Assembly (NCBI GenBank): GCA_937925455.1
Contig: CALEWF010000013.1
Location: 1-14,376, forward strand
DNA: 14,376 nucleotides
Direction of reading: 5' to 3'
From: an uncultured Flavobacteriales bacterium
GTDB lineage: Bacteria; Bacteroidota; Bacteroidia; CAIKAF01
The notes under the pieces were generated by a model. That model ran no database searches. It worked only from the letters and a program-made list of their open reading frames with translations, and was not told the DNA's origin. How positions within the stretch are numbered: the first letter of the stretch is position 1; each line of letters starts with the position of its first letter. The translations under genes were made by a program, and so were the position numbers. Below are positions 1-7,705 of the stretch, in pieces.

Positions 1-2727
1 AAAATTATCTACATCATAGTTATAAGGTCCTCTTTCATCCGGGTAATAATGTAGGTCAAGCACCAACTGTTGAGGTTGAATACCTTGTTGCAATGGGGGT
101 TGATAGCCTGGAAACACTTCCGTTACCTGAACTTCTCGCAGATAATTGTTCACCATGATGGTGGGATTGTCTTTTATGGTTTTCGGAGTAAGTGTATTAA
201 AACGGTAGAACAAAGGATCCATGGTAAACCAGGAAAGGCGAGCCCGATTGAAGTTATAACGCAAGTCATTAAAATATTTTGCATTCGGAAAGCGTGGGTT
301 GTCTCCTTCAGGAACAGAGCCCAATTTCCACATAAATGGATTTCGAATATCAATGGGGGTTTCAGCCCCTTCAAAATCGTCAACATACGAAACACCGTTT
401 TCTCCATTTTGGTCAATAATGGGGTTATAGCCGGGAATAATATGAGCAAACTCTCCATTGAGCAACACCTGAGAAGGGGCTTTGGTGTTTATTCCTGGAA
501 TTTTATCTACTAATCGGGTAATAAAGTTTGATTGAGTAGAATAATTTACATCAAATCCCCAAATGGTGTTGTTGATGGGCTCATTCCCAACGTCAATTTT
601 TTGTGTTAGCGGTCGTTCTCGCAGGTTCATTAAGGTAGCACCAATCTGGAAATTCTTACTAAACTTATAGTCAATGTGTGTTCCAAACAATCGTTTCTGT
701 TGAATATTAAAGGTTGCATTGTTTTCTAATGAAATATTGATAGGCAATCCGGAATTTAAAATGCTTTCATTGATGATTCGAACTCTTCCGGCTGCATAAT
801 CCACGGTATAATCCACATTTTCTGTAAGGGTTTGCCCACCGGCAGTAACGGTTACAGAACCTTGAGGCACGTTGAATGCATTAAGCGATATTTCATTACC
901 AGCGGCCCCTTTGTAACTTCCGGCTATGTAAAAGCGGTTTTTCTCTTGATTAAGTTCAGCCAACTGTTGTTGAACCTTGTATAAGGTATCAAAAGCATAC
1001 TTTTCCACATATTGATCTACATTCAGGGAAGGATTTGCTTCTAAGAATACTTCACGCAAATATTTTCTACTAAATGGTTCCCTAACCGGAAAGATGATAC
1101 GCCCATTTTGAGGGCGAATGGTTCTGCCTTCAACAAAATCAAAAAATCCATCTGGGGTCAGGTCGTTTTGCGGATTTAAACGATCTAAATTAAATAGTCG
1201 TAACAATGGCAATCCGCTTAACCCTGGAACCGTAGGGAAATAATTTAATTTAACACCGGTTTCGGTATCCTGATATAAAATATTCATCACAAAATCTTCA
1301 CGACCAATATTATATCCACCAATGGAATAAATATTTTTCATCATCCATGGCCAGTTAGGCTTAGTTACGTCAAAGTTGGAGGCTTTTAATAATTTTACAA
1401 CCAAAGCATTGGGCGCCTGAATATCCGTTCCAAATTCACCTACCTGATAGGTTTTTCCTCCGGCAGTATATTGATATGCAACGGCTAACACTTCGTCGGC
1501 GTTAAGCGCCTGGTTTAGGGATATATAACCCAACATTGGGTCAAAGGTATATTCGTTTGGGCTTAATAAACGGGCATTGGCCAGCTTTTCAATTTCCAAA
1601 CCATTTTGAAGCTGATTAAAAAGGGTTTGGCTGGTAATATCACGAATAGAAGGAGGGAGATTTTGAGGATTGAAATTATTTGCATTTTCTGGAAAAATAT
1701 TGGCATTGGGAAGCTGCTCACCCAAAGGCAGTATTGCAACAATATTTCTTACATTTTCCGTAGCATTGATTCGGTTGGTAACCCATACTTCAATACGCGT
1801 AATATAAATGGGTGAGGTAACGAAAGGCAATGTACGGTTGGCCTGGTCATACAGATTCATAAAATAATCACCCAAAAAGTAATGACGATTGGCTTCGTAA
1901 TTCGCACAAGACACCTCGTATTTGGTAATCTGCGCCCCACCTTCAACTGTAATATTTTGCTTTTGCCCTTGCTGCTGGCTGAAAACCGTTGTAATTTCAA
2001 GTTTTCCAAATTTCAGTTTATTCTTTATTCCAAAAAGTGATTGACTGCCTTGAATAAGTGTTCCTGTAAGAGGCAGATTTACATTACCAAATTCTAATAA
2101 TTGTAATATATCGTCTTCTTGCCCTTCATATTTTAAATTCATTTGGTTTTCAAAGTTGAAAAGAGCTTTTGTATTAAAGTTGGTATTCAGCTGTATTTTA
2201 TCTCCAATTTTACCCAATACATTGAGCTGAATGTTTTGGTCAAAATTGAAGGTAGTAACTGTACGTTGCTGTAACGGAATGTTGGGGTTTTCGGTTTTAT
2301 TAACTCTTACACCCATTATCAATTCAGCCGAACCCTGAGGTCTGATTTCAATTTTATTACTTCCAAATATTCCTTTGAAGAGCTCATTCTTAACGTTAAT
2401 TGAAGGAATGAGACTATTTACATCATTGCCAACGGAACGGTTTTTTTCTTTTTCTCTCCAATAGTCCAAAGCACTTTGCTGAAGCATTTTCCGACGATAA
2501 TCTTCTGCCGAATAATATTCTGTACTAAGCACAATGCTTCCTACCTTTTTTAGAATTACATACTGATTGTTTTCTGCATCATATTGCACTTCTTCTACCA
2601 CATTTTGTGGATCTTCAATTCCTAAATTTTCAATATTCGTAGTGTCGGAATTCTGAGCAATGATGCTTTGCGATAATAGGCTAAAAACAAAAAACAAAAA
2701 ACCTGATATGATAATTTTTCGATTCAT
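1..2727 (-). CDS. sprA: SprA, outer-membrane translocon of the type IX secretion system (N-terminal part)
   Basis: This frame stays open for 909 codons from the ATG at 2727 to base 1, so the gene is cut by the window edge and not broken. SprA (Sov in Porphyromonas) is a giant outer-membrane beta-barrel, usually about 2,400 residues, through which type IX secretion substrates leave the cell; it is also needed for gliding where that occurs. Residues 1-24 form a signal peptide (MNRK, then a hydrophobic run ending SIIA before QN). The rest is rich in beta-strand and Asn/Gln. Family-typical motifs are SYVDDFEGAE (residues 780-789) and YPDERGPYNYD (895-905). The start is fixed by the signal peptide; an ATG 8 bases upstream meets TGA after two codons. 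ruvA lies 43 bp upstream on the same strand with no terminator between, a gene order known from other Bacteroidota, so the two are probably co-transcribed. Confidence 0.96.
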   Translation of the reverse strand, partial: MNRKIIISGFLFFVFSLLSQSIIAQNSDTTNIENLGIEDPQNVVEEVQYDAENNQYVILKKVGSIVLSTEYYSAEDYRRKMLQQSALDYWREKEKNRSVGNDVNSLIPSINVKNELFKGIFGSNKIEIRPQGSAELIMGVRVNKTENPNIPLQQRTVTTFNFDQNIQLNVLGKIGDKIQLNTNFNTKALFNFENQMNLKYEGQEDDILQLLEFGNVNLPLTGTLIQGSQSLFGIKNKLKFGKLEITTVFSQQQGQKQNITVEGGAQITKYEVSCANYEANRHYFLGDYFMNLYDQANRTLPFVTSPIYITRIEVWVTNRINATENVRNIVAILPLGEQLPNANIFPENANNFNPQNLPPSIRDITSQTLFNQLQNGLEIEKLANARLLSPNEYTFDPMLGYISLNQALNADEVLAVAYQYTAGGKTYQVGEFGTDIQAPNALVVKLLKASNFDVTKPNWPWMMKNIYSIGGYNIGREDFVMNILYQDTETGVKLNYFPTVPGLSGLPLLRLFNLDRLNPQNDLTPDGFFDFVEGRTIRPQNGRIIFPVREPFSRKYLREVFLEANPSLNVDQYVEKYAFDTLYKVQQQLAELNQEKNRFYIAGSYKGAAGNEISLNAFNVPQGSVTVTAGGQTLTENVDYTVDYAAGRVRIINESILNSGLPINISLENNATFNIQQKRLFGTHIDYKFSKNFQIGATLMNLRERPLTQKIDVGNEPINNTIWGFDVNYSTQSNFITRLVDKIPGINTKAPSQVLLNGEFAHIIPGYNPIIDQNGENGVSYVDDFEGAETPIDIRNPFMWKLGSVPEGDNPRFPNAKYFNDLRYNFNRARLSWFTMDPLFYRFNTLTPKTIKDNPTIMVNNYLREVQVTEVFPGYQPPLQQGIQPQQLVLDLHYYPDERGPYNYDVDNF

Positions 2728-2770
2728 TTCATGAAACCTTAGCGATAAAAACCTATTGTTTTTCATGTTT

Positions 2771-3358
2771 TTACAAATACTTTAATGCGGTTTTTATCAA
2801 TTCTTCAACACTTAAATCACGACCCTGATCAGCCTGCACTTTTTGAAGTGCTTTATCAATTGCCTGCCGATTAAAGCCTAATGCCGTAAGCGCCAGCGTA
2901 GCTTCCTGCATACGCCCGGAGTGTCCTCCAACCACAGCAGACCACTCCGTAGGGCTTCCTTTGCCCACTTTGTCGCGAAGATCAACAATAATTCGTTCAG
3001 CGGATTTTGCTCCGATCCCTTTAATCTTTTTCAGGGTAAGCAAATCTCCACTTAATATGGCTTTTTCTGTATCATGAGCTGTTAACGAAGATAAAATCAT
3101 TCTGGCAGTAGCAGCTCCCACACCAGATACACTTATGAGCAAGCGAAATACTTCCCGCTCATGTTCATCAGCAAATCCATACAGCACGTGTGCGTCTTCT
3201 CGGATACTTAAATGAGTAAGCAATTTCACCCGAGTCAGGTCTTTAATTCGGGCATAGGTATTGAGTGAAATGTTTGCCAAATAACCTACTCCATTGCAAT
3301 CAACAACGGCATAGGTAGGTGTTACGCGATCAAGTTTTCCTTCTAAATGGTCTATCAT
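2771..3358 (-). CDS. ruvA: Holliday junction branch migration protein RuvA
   Basis: RuvA is the tetrameric protein that binds four-way DNA junctions and loads the RuvB motor during recombinational repair. The product is 195 aa, normal for the family. An N-terminal OB-fold occupies about residues 1-63 (MIDHLEGKL opening; EDAHVLYGF at 54-62). Two helix-hairpin-helix motifs follow (SVSGVGAATARMILS near 76-90; IKGIGAKSAERIIVDLRDK at 112-130). A flexible linker rich in Gly and Ser leads to the C-terminal three-helix domain (about 150-195), which contacts RuvB. I chose the ATG at 3358 because family members begin with a MIxxLxGxL sequence. The frame can be extended upstream to a TTG at 3412, but those 18 residues match nothing expected. 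The gene sits upstream of sprA and has its own promoter match at 3486-3515. Confidence 0.97.
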   Translation of the reverse strand: MIDHLEGKLDRVTPTYAVVDCNGVGYLANISLNTYARIKDLTRVKLLTHLSIREDAHVLYGFADEHEREVFRLLISVSGVGAATARMILSSLTAHDTEKAILSGDLLTLKKIKGIGAKSAERIIVDLRDKVGKGSPTEWSAVVGGHSGRMQEATLALTALGFNRQAIDKALQKVQADQGRDLSVEELIKTALKYL

Positions 3359-3485
3359 ATGCAAATACTTCGAGATAAAGCACGCAACAACTGTCCGTAA
3401 AACGGCCAGCAATTATACATGCAAACACCTCTTGATCAGCGTATTAGTGAATCTATAAGCAGAAATTTTGGGTTAAAACAGGCTT

Positions 3486-3515
3486 CAAATATAGCCCTTT
3501 TCAATGTTTTTACAA
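3486..3515 (-). promoter_or_regulatory. Consensus Bacteroidota promoter upstream of ruvA-sprA
   Basis: On the minus strand, TTG (3515-3513) is followed after exactly 19 bp by TATATTTG (3493-3486). This fits the known Bacteroidota sigma-ABfr consensus (TTG at -33, TAnnTTTG at -7). Transcription would begin near 3480, giving ruvA a leader of about 120 nt. The match is seen directly; promoter activity is inferred. It is the cleanest two-element match I found in the window. Confidence 0.72.
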
Positions 3516-3615
3516 GAGAGAGGCAATTTTAACATTTTACGTTGCATAGATTGTATAGTTTTTTGTGATGGGCTATCTAACCTAATTTATTACAAATTTC
3601 ATCAAAAATTTGCAA

Positions 3616-3697
3616 CCTAAAATCCGCAACATTTTTCCCACAAAAACCTTATTACTGTCATAAAACTTATTTAGTAATTTCATTTGCGGATTTTAGG
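3616..3697. repeat. Perfect 14-bp inverted repeat with 54-bp spacer
   Basis: CCTAAAATCCGCAA at 3616-3629 is the exact reverse complement of TTGCGGATTTTAGG at 3684-3697. Inside the spacer a second, weaker pair occurs (ATTACT 3651-3656 and AGTAAT 3673-3678). It lies 38 bp before the tatD start in a divergent region, so it is not a terminator for a flanking gene. It could be two operator half-sites, a cruciform or RNA structure, or the termini of a small non-autonomous element; the sequence alone does not decide. Confidence 0.8.
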
Positions 3698-3723
3698 CAT
3701 CATGAAGAATTGATTGATTTTTG

Positions 3724-3731
3724 TACGTTTG
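3724..3731 (+). promoter_or_regulatory. TAnnTTTG (-7) box immediately before tatD
   Basis: TACGTTTG matches the Bacteroidota -7 consensus exactly and ends only 4 bases before the tatD ATG at 3736. No TTG is found 17-23 bp upstream, so the -33 element is absent or diverged. If used, the mRNA would start at or near the ATG. Confidence 0.45.
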
Positions 3732-3735
3732 CCAC

Positions 3736-4536
3736 ATGATTCGGCCTGTTTTAATTGATACTCATGCCCATCTTTACGAAGATGTTTATGCAGAAGACCG
3801 GGCTGATATGATTTTGCGCATGCAATCGGCTGGGGTGGCAAAAGCCTACCTGCCCAATGTGGACGAAACCACCATTGAGCCGTTGCTGAATCTATGTGAA
3901 AATTATCCGGAAATCTTTGTTCCGATGATGGGGCTACATCCCTGTTCAGTAAAAGAAAACTGGAAAGCTTCAATAGCCATGATTGAAAAAGTATTATTCT
4001 CTAATCCGAGCCGCTATGCTGCCATTGGAGAAATTGGCTTAGACTATTATTGGGATAAGTCATTTATTCCGATGCAACAAGAAGCTATGATTTTACAGGC
4101 ACAATGGGCTAATGAATTAAACTTACCGGTAATACTTCACAGCCGAAACAGCATGGATGATATAATACTATTGCTGAAGAAAAAAATAAAAGTAACTCGC
4201 ACCGGAATTTTTCATTGCTTTACAGGAAGCTTAGAACAAGCACAACGAATTATTGATATGGGTTATTATTTGGGAATAGGCGGAGTGGTTACTTTCAAAA
4301 ATGCACATTTGCCCGAAGTATTAAAAGCGATTGGGCCTGAGCATTTGGTGCTGGAAACAGACGCTCCTTATCTTTCACCCACTCCCTATCGCGGAAAGCG
4401 AAATGAGAGCAGTTACATTACCTACGTTGCCGCTAAACTGGCAGAAATTTTTGAAATCCCATTTTCAAAAATTGCCGAAATCACTACTCAAAATGCGCAG
4501 AAGGTATTTAATCAAACTGTTTTAACTACTGAATGA
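3736..4536 (+). CDS. tatD: TatD-family metal-dependent hydrolase (putative DNase)
   Basis: TatD proteins are cytoplasmic TIM-barrel metallohydrolases with DNase or 3'-5' exonuclease activity, linked to DNA repair and turnover; the substrate of this copy is not known. The 266-aa product has the expected metal ligands: HAH at residues 10-12 in LIDTHAHL, Glu99 in GEIGLDYYWD, His135 in ILHSR, His160 in FHCFTGS, and Asp209 in LETDAPYLSP. The C-terminal PYRGKRNES is also typical. I start at the ATG at 3736 because it places LIDTHAHL six residues from the N-terminus, as usual in the family; a TTG at 3721 would overlap the promoter-like box. The stop overlaps the ansA start by 4 bp (ATGA), suggesting translational coupling. 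Confidence 0.95.
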   Translation: MIRPVLIDTHAHLYEDVYAEDRADMILRMQSAGVAKAYLPNVDETTIEPLLNLCENYPEIFVPMMGLHPCSVKENWKASIAMIEKVLFSNPSRYAAIGEIGLDYYWDKSFIPMQQEAMILQAQWANELNLPVILHSRNSMDDIILLLKKKIKVTRTGIFHCFTGSLEQAQRIIDMGYYLGIGGVVTFKNAHLPEVLKAIGPEHLVLETDAPYLSPTPYRGKRNESSYITYVAAKLAEIFEIPFSKIAEITTQNAQKVFNQTVLTTE

Positions 4537-5567
4537 AGCAAAAGTCCAACATTTTATTGATTTATACCGGCGGAACAATCGGTAGTTTTGAAGACCCGGT
4601 AACCCAAAGCCTTCGACCGCTTGATTTTGATCAACTGAATGCGTTTATTCCGGAACTAAAAAAAATTGAAGCAACAATTGAAGTCATAGCATTTTCGCAA
4701 CCAAAAGACTCCTCGGATATACAACCTGAGGACTGGGTAGTGCTAGCAGATATTATAGAAAAAAACAATCACCGATTTGATGGTTTTGTTATATTGCATG
4801 GTACCGATACCATGGCCTACACCGCCTCGGCCCTGAGCTTTATGATAGAAAACCTGCAAAAACCGATAATTTTTACTGGATCACAGTTGCCTATAGGAAA
4901 AATTAGAACCGATGGAAAAGAAAACCTGATTACTGCCATTGAAATAGCTTCTACTAAAAAACCCGATGGAAGCCCTGTTGTACCAGAAGTGTGTATTTAT
5001 TTTGAATTTAAATTATATCGTGCAAATCGCACGTTTAAATATAGTACCCACCACTTTAATGCTTACCAAAGTCCGAATTATCCATATTTGGCGGAAGCCG
5101 GCGTAAACATCATGTATAATGAAAATGCCATTATGCCAGTGCCTCAAGAAAAGACACGTTTTTATAAGACATTAGATCCAGCATTGGCAATTTTTCCGCT
5201 ATTTCCTGGTTTTACCCGAAAAGTGGCAGAAAATGTCATTAGCCAAACCGGCATTAAAGCTTTAATATTGCACACCTATGGGTCTGGCAATGGTCCAATA
5301 ATTCCTTGGTTCTTTGATTTGCTGAAAGAAGCAGAGAAAAAAAACATCGTAATTCTTAATATTACCCAATGCGAACAGGGTGCCGTAGAAATGGGGAGGT
5401 ATGAAACGAGCCGTATGTTTTTAGATTTGGGTATTTGCAACGGAGCTGATTTAACCATGGAAGCAGCGGTAACGAAATTGATGTATTTGCTTGGCAGATA
5501 CCCTGATAATCCAACAAAGGTTAAATCAGAAGTTCAGCGTTCGCTTCGGGGTGAAATGAGTAGTTAA
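4533..5567 (+). CDS. ansA: Type I (cytoplasmic) L-asparaginase
   Basis: The enzyme hydrolyses L-asparagine to aspartate and ammonia. The 344-aa product lacks a signal peptide and is close in length to Escherichia coli AnsA (338 aa), which indicates the type I cytoplasmic enzyme. Both active-site signatures are intact: YTGGTIG (residues 11-17, first catalytic Thr) and GFVILHGTDTMAYTAS (84-99, with Thr91 and Asp92). The catalytic Lys is Lys169 in RANRTFK. Further matches are FTGSQLPIG (114-122), LHTYGSGNGP and NITQCEQGAVEMGRYE. The ATG at 4533 lies in the ATGA overlap with the tatD stop, so the two genes are probably one operon. The residue before the catalytic Lys is Phe168 where the E. coli enzyme has Thr162. 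No terminator follows before the tRNA gene. Confidence 0.95.
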   Translation: MKQKSNILLIYTGGTIGSFEDPVTQSLRPLDFDQLNAFIPELKKIEATIEVIAFSQPKDSSDIQPEDWVVLADIIEKNNHRFDGFVILHGTDTMAYTASALSFMIENLQKPIIFTGSQLPIGKIRTDGKENLITAIEIASTKKPDGSPVVPEVCIYFEFKLYRANRTFKYSTHHFNAYQSPNYPYLAEAGVNIMYNENAIMPVPQEKTRFYKTLDPALAIFPLFPGFTRKVAENVISQTGIKALILHTYGSGNGPIIPWFFDLLKEAEKKNIVILNITQCEQGAVEMGRYETSRMFLDLGICNGADLTMEAAVTKLMYLLGRYPDNPTKVKSEVQRSLRGEMSS

Positions 5568-5645
5568 ACTTTCCTCTCAAAAAATTTGGTGTTTGTTAAT
5601 TTTTTGTATTTTCGAGGCGTTTTGTATTCGGTTCTTATCAAGTTT

Positions 5646-5732
5646 GGAGAGGTGCAGGAGTGGTTGAACTGGCTACCCTGGAAAGGTAGTATACCCGCAA
5701 GGGTATCGAGGGTTCGAATCCCTCTCTCTCCG
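5646..5732 (+). tRNA. tRNA-Ser (anticodon GGA)
   Basis: All arms of a class II tRNA can be drawn. The acceptor is GGAGAGG (5646-5652) paired with TCTCTCC (5725-5731), with one G-U pair and discriminator G5732. The anticodon stem CTACC/GGTAG (5673-5677/5685-5689) encloses loop CTGGAAA, with anticodon GGA at 5680-5682 reading UCC and UCU. The long variable arm ATACCC-GCAA-GGGTAT marks it as serine. The T arm is GAGGG-TTCGAAT-CCCTC (5708-5724). CCA is not encoded. Upstream, TTTG (5603-5606) and TATTCGGT (5625-5632) at 18-bp spacing form only a weak promoter candidate. Confidence 0.98.
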
Positions 5733-5767
5733 CTTCAACGGTAGAACCATAACAAAACATAATTTAC

Positions 5768-5775
5768 TAAATTTG
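5768..5775 (+). promoter_or_regulatory. TAnnTTTG (-7) box upstream of exbB
   Basis: TAAATTTG is an exact match to the Bacteroidota -7 consensus. It lies 41 bp before the exbB ATG, giving a predicted leader of roughly 35 nt. I see no TTG at the expected -33 position, so this is a half-match. Read-through from the tRNA-Ser gene is an alternative. Confidence 0.4.
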
Positions 5776-5816
5776 AAACAGAAATTCTAAAATCAGAACC
5801 TTCAAAAATCAAAACA

Positions 5817-6623
5817 ATGAAAAAGTTATTTGCACTGATTGCCATCTTCTGTACAGTATCATTTGGCAGCTTATCTCTGACTTATGCTCAGGATTCTCAA
5901 CCTACTGATTCTGCTGCAACCACAGCTACCGAAACTCCGGCAGAGGCTCCAGCCGAAGAAGCTGCCGCTACAGTGAAAGAAGTCGGTTTCCGTCAACAGA
6001 TGAAAGACAAATTCATTGAAGGTGGGTACGAATTCATGGTACCCATTTTGTTGGTGTTGATTTTAGGGATTGCCCTTTCCATCGAACGTATAATTTATTT
6101 GAACATGTCTGCGATTAATACACAAAAGTTCCTTAAAAACATTGAGAGTGCTCTGAATTCAGGAGGTATTGAAGCAGCAAAAAATATTTGCCGCGCTACC
6201 AGCGGTCCTATTGCCGGCGTATTTTTAGAAGGTTTAAACCGTGCTGAAGAAGGAATTGAAATTGTAGAAAAATCAATCGTTTCATACGGTGGGGTAGAAA
6301 TGAGTAAAATGGAAAAGGGAATGACCTGGTTGAATCTGTGTATAGCCCTTGCTCCCATGCTCGGATTCTTGGGAACGGTAATCGGGATGATCTTGGCCTT
6401 CGATGCTATTGAAGCTGCCGGTGATATTTCTCCAAGTATCGTTGCCGGTGGTATGAAGGTGGCATTGATTACTACCGTATTCGGTTTGATTGTTGCCATC
6501 ATCTTACAAGTATTTTACAACTATATCATTTCTAAAATCGATGCTTTGGTAGGTGATATGGAAGAGTCATCCATTGACTTTATTGACCTTTTGGTAAAAA
6601 AAGGGGTTGGTGTAAAAAAATAA
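5817..6623 (+). CDS. exbB: ExbB/TolQ/MotA-family proton channel protein
   Basis: ExbB forms the pentameric inner-membrane channel which, with ExbD, uses proton flow to energise TonB-dependent outer-membrane transport. The 268-aa product begins with a signal-like hydrophobic segment (residues 4-24, ending LTYAQ) and an Ala/Pro/Glu/Thr-rich periplasmic stretch (about 26-53). The three family membrane helices follow at about 73-90, 171-195 and 212-236, with the large cytoplasmic loop between the first two. The diagnostic GFLGTVIGM (183-191) and ALITTVFGLIVAI (216-228) motifs carry the conserved channel-lining threonines. The N-terminal signal plus acidic linker is longer than in the E. coli protein and resembles Bacteroidota homologues. 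It leads a tight cluster with a membrane protein and two ExbD genes. A role in another PMF-driven system of this family (TolQ-like) cannot be excluded. Confidence 0.94.
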   Translation: MKKLFALIAIFCTVSFGSLSLTYAQDSQPTDSAATTATETPAEAPAEEAAATVKEVGFRQQMKDKFIEGGYEFMVPILLVLILGIALSIERIIYLNMSAINTQKFLKNIESALNSGGIEAAKNICRATSGPIAGVFLEGLNRAEEGIEIVEKSIVSYGGVEMSKMEKGMTWLNLCIALAPMLGFLGTVIGMILAFDAIEAAGDISPSIVAGGMKVALITTVFGLIVAIILQVFYNYIISKIDALVGDMEESSIDFIDLLVKKGVGVKK

Positions 6624-6641
6624 TTTCGAATTACTGAGATT

Positions 6642-7097
6642 ATGAATCTATTTAAAATATCAAACATCGGAGGCAAAATAATTGCGGGGCTGTTAGTTTT
6701 ACTCGGACTAATCGGTTCAGCAATGATTTACACAGCGGATGATAAGAAGTTAGGCAGTCAGGTTGACTTTGGATTGTCGCTGGCATACATTGGCACATAT
6801 TTAATTCTTGGTTTAATCCTAGCTTTTGTAATACGGGGCATTTTACTTAATCCAAAATCAATCATAAAATCGGCCATTTCCGTAGGTATCATTGTGGTCT
6901 TGTTTTTCGTTTTTTATCAAATGGGCAGTGACCATGTTACCTTAGAAGGAAAATCACTAGAAATGGTGGCTATGGTGAAAGCCATACCATCTTCTACCAT
7001 CAAAATGATTGATGCGGGTTTAAATACTCTTTACACCTTGGTTGTGCTTTCTTTAGTTGCCATTGTTGGAACAGAAATCTGGAAAATATTTAAATAA
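6642..7097 (+). CDS. Uncharacterised four-helix membrane protein in the Exb cluster
   Basis: I do not recognise a named family. The 151-aa product has four predicted membrane helices at about residues 11-29, 43-66, 76-93 and 124-147. A short segment with mixed charges (TADDKKLGSQVD) joins helices 1 and 2, and a roughly 30-residue soluble loop (SDHVTLEGKSLEMVAMVKAIPSS region) joins helices 3 and 4. No catalytic motif is visible. The gene starts 18 bp after exbB and ends 6 bp before the first exbD, so it is almost certainly co-expressed. The position suggests an accessory or stabilising subunit of the ExbBD motor; that is inference from context only. Confidence 0.87.
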   Translation: MNLFKISNIGGKIIAGLLVLLGLIGSAMIYTADDKKLGSQVDFGLSLAYIGTYLILGLILAFVIRGILLNPKSIIKSAISVGIIVVLFFVFYQMGSDHVTLEGKSLEMVAMVKAIPSSTIKMIDAGLNTLYTLVVLSLVAIVGTEIWKIFK

Positions 7098-7103
7098 CTT
7101 TTC

Positions 7104-7703
7104 ATGGCAAAACGTTCAGCACCCGAAATTAATACCGGCTCGATGGCAGACATTGCCTTCCTGCTATTGGTATTTTTCCTTGTTACCACTACCATGGAAC
7201 AAGATACGGGTATTCAGCGCAAGCTTCCTGAAAAACAGCCGGAAAACATCACACCGCCCGAAGTTAAGCGTCGAAATGTGTTTATTGTATTAGTAAACCG
7301 AAACGATGAATTATTGGTAAATGGTGAACCGGGTGATATAAACCTACTCAAAGATCGGGTAAAAGAGTTTATTCTAAATCCTAGAAACTCGGAGGATCTT
7401 CCGGAAAAAACACCAACAGTAATTGAAGGACTGGGAACGTATGAGGTTTCAAAAGGGGTGATATCTTTGCAAAACGACCGCCTCACTTCATTTGAGAAAT
7501 ATATGCAAGTTCAGGATGTGTTGACACGTGCATTTAATGAATTACGAAACGAATTAGCTTCAGCTAAATTTGGAAAAACCTTTGATGAATTGCAGATTTT
7601 AGGAAAAACAAACCCAGATTATGATAAAAAGGTTGAAGCAATTAAAAAAGCTATACCAATATCTATTTCTGAAGCTGAACCTAAACAAACCAAAAGTAGA
7701 TAA
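7104..7703 (+). CDS. exbD: ExbD/TolR-family biopolymer transport protein (first copy, long)
   Basis: ExbD is the single-span partner of ExbB; its membrane Asp carries protons and its periplasmic domain acts on TonB. The 199-aa product has a short cytoplasmic N-terminus (MAKRSAPEINTGS), the helix at about 15-30 with Asp16 in SMADIAFLLLVFFLVTT, and a periplasmic domain. The EINTGSMADIAFLLLVFFLVTT block is highly characteristic. At 199 aa it is longer than the E. coli protein (141 aa). The extra sequence is a charged, partly helical section around residues 80-165 and a Lys-rich tail. It starts 6 bp after the upstream membrane-protein gene and stops 2 bp before the second exbD. The two paralogues probably form a heteromeric ExbD assembly, though this is not shown by sequence. 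Confidence 0.95.
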   Translation: MAKRSAPEINTGSMADIAFLLLVFFLVTTTMEQDTGIQRKLPEKQPENITPPEVKRRNVFIVLVNRNDELLVNGEPGDINLLKDRVKEFILNPRNSEDLPEKTPTVIEGLGTYEVSKGVISLQNDRLTSFEKYMQVQDVLTRAFNELRNELASAKFGKTFDELQILGKTNPDYDKKVEAIKKAIPISISEAEPKQTKSR

Positions 7704-7705
7704 TT

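Larger units (their letters stand above)
3359..3735. other. Divergent intergenic region between ruvA and tatD
   Basis: I see no protein-coding gene or RNA gene here. The region holds the ruvA promoter match (3486-3515), a small hairpin in the predicted ruvA leader (3391-3409), the 14-bp inverted repeat at 3616-3697, and a -7-like box just before tatD (3724-3731). It is AT-rich, with runs of T and A as expected for an intergenic spacer. Confidence 0.7.

Noticed and set aside
70..513. 147-codon open frame on the plus strand
   Set aside because: It lies wholly inside the uninterrupted sprA frame on the other strand, and its translation has no recognisable motif; it is a shadow frame.
1606..1815. 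69-codon plus-strand frame inside sprA
   Set aside because: Antisense to the clearly coding sprA frame, with no family features.
3359..3412. Upstream extension of ruvA to a TTG
   Set aside because: RuvA proteins begin at the MIDHLEGKL sequence; the extra 18 residues are unlike the family and lie over a predicted leader hairpin.
5395..5403. GGGGAGGTATG, a Shine-Dalgarno-like site with ATG
   Set aside because: Internal to ansA (EMGRYE segment); this lineage generally does not depend on such sites and no separate gene follows in that frame.
6095..6502. 135-codon minus-strand frame opposite exbB
   Set aside because: The sense strand encodes the conserved ExbB motifs; the antisense frame is a by-product of its codon pattern.
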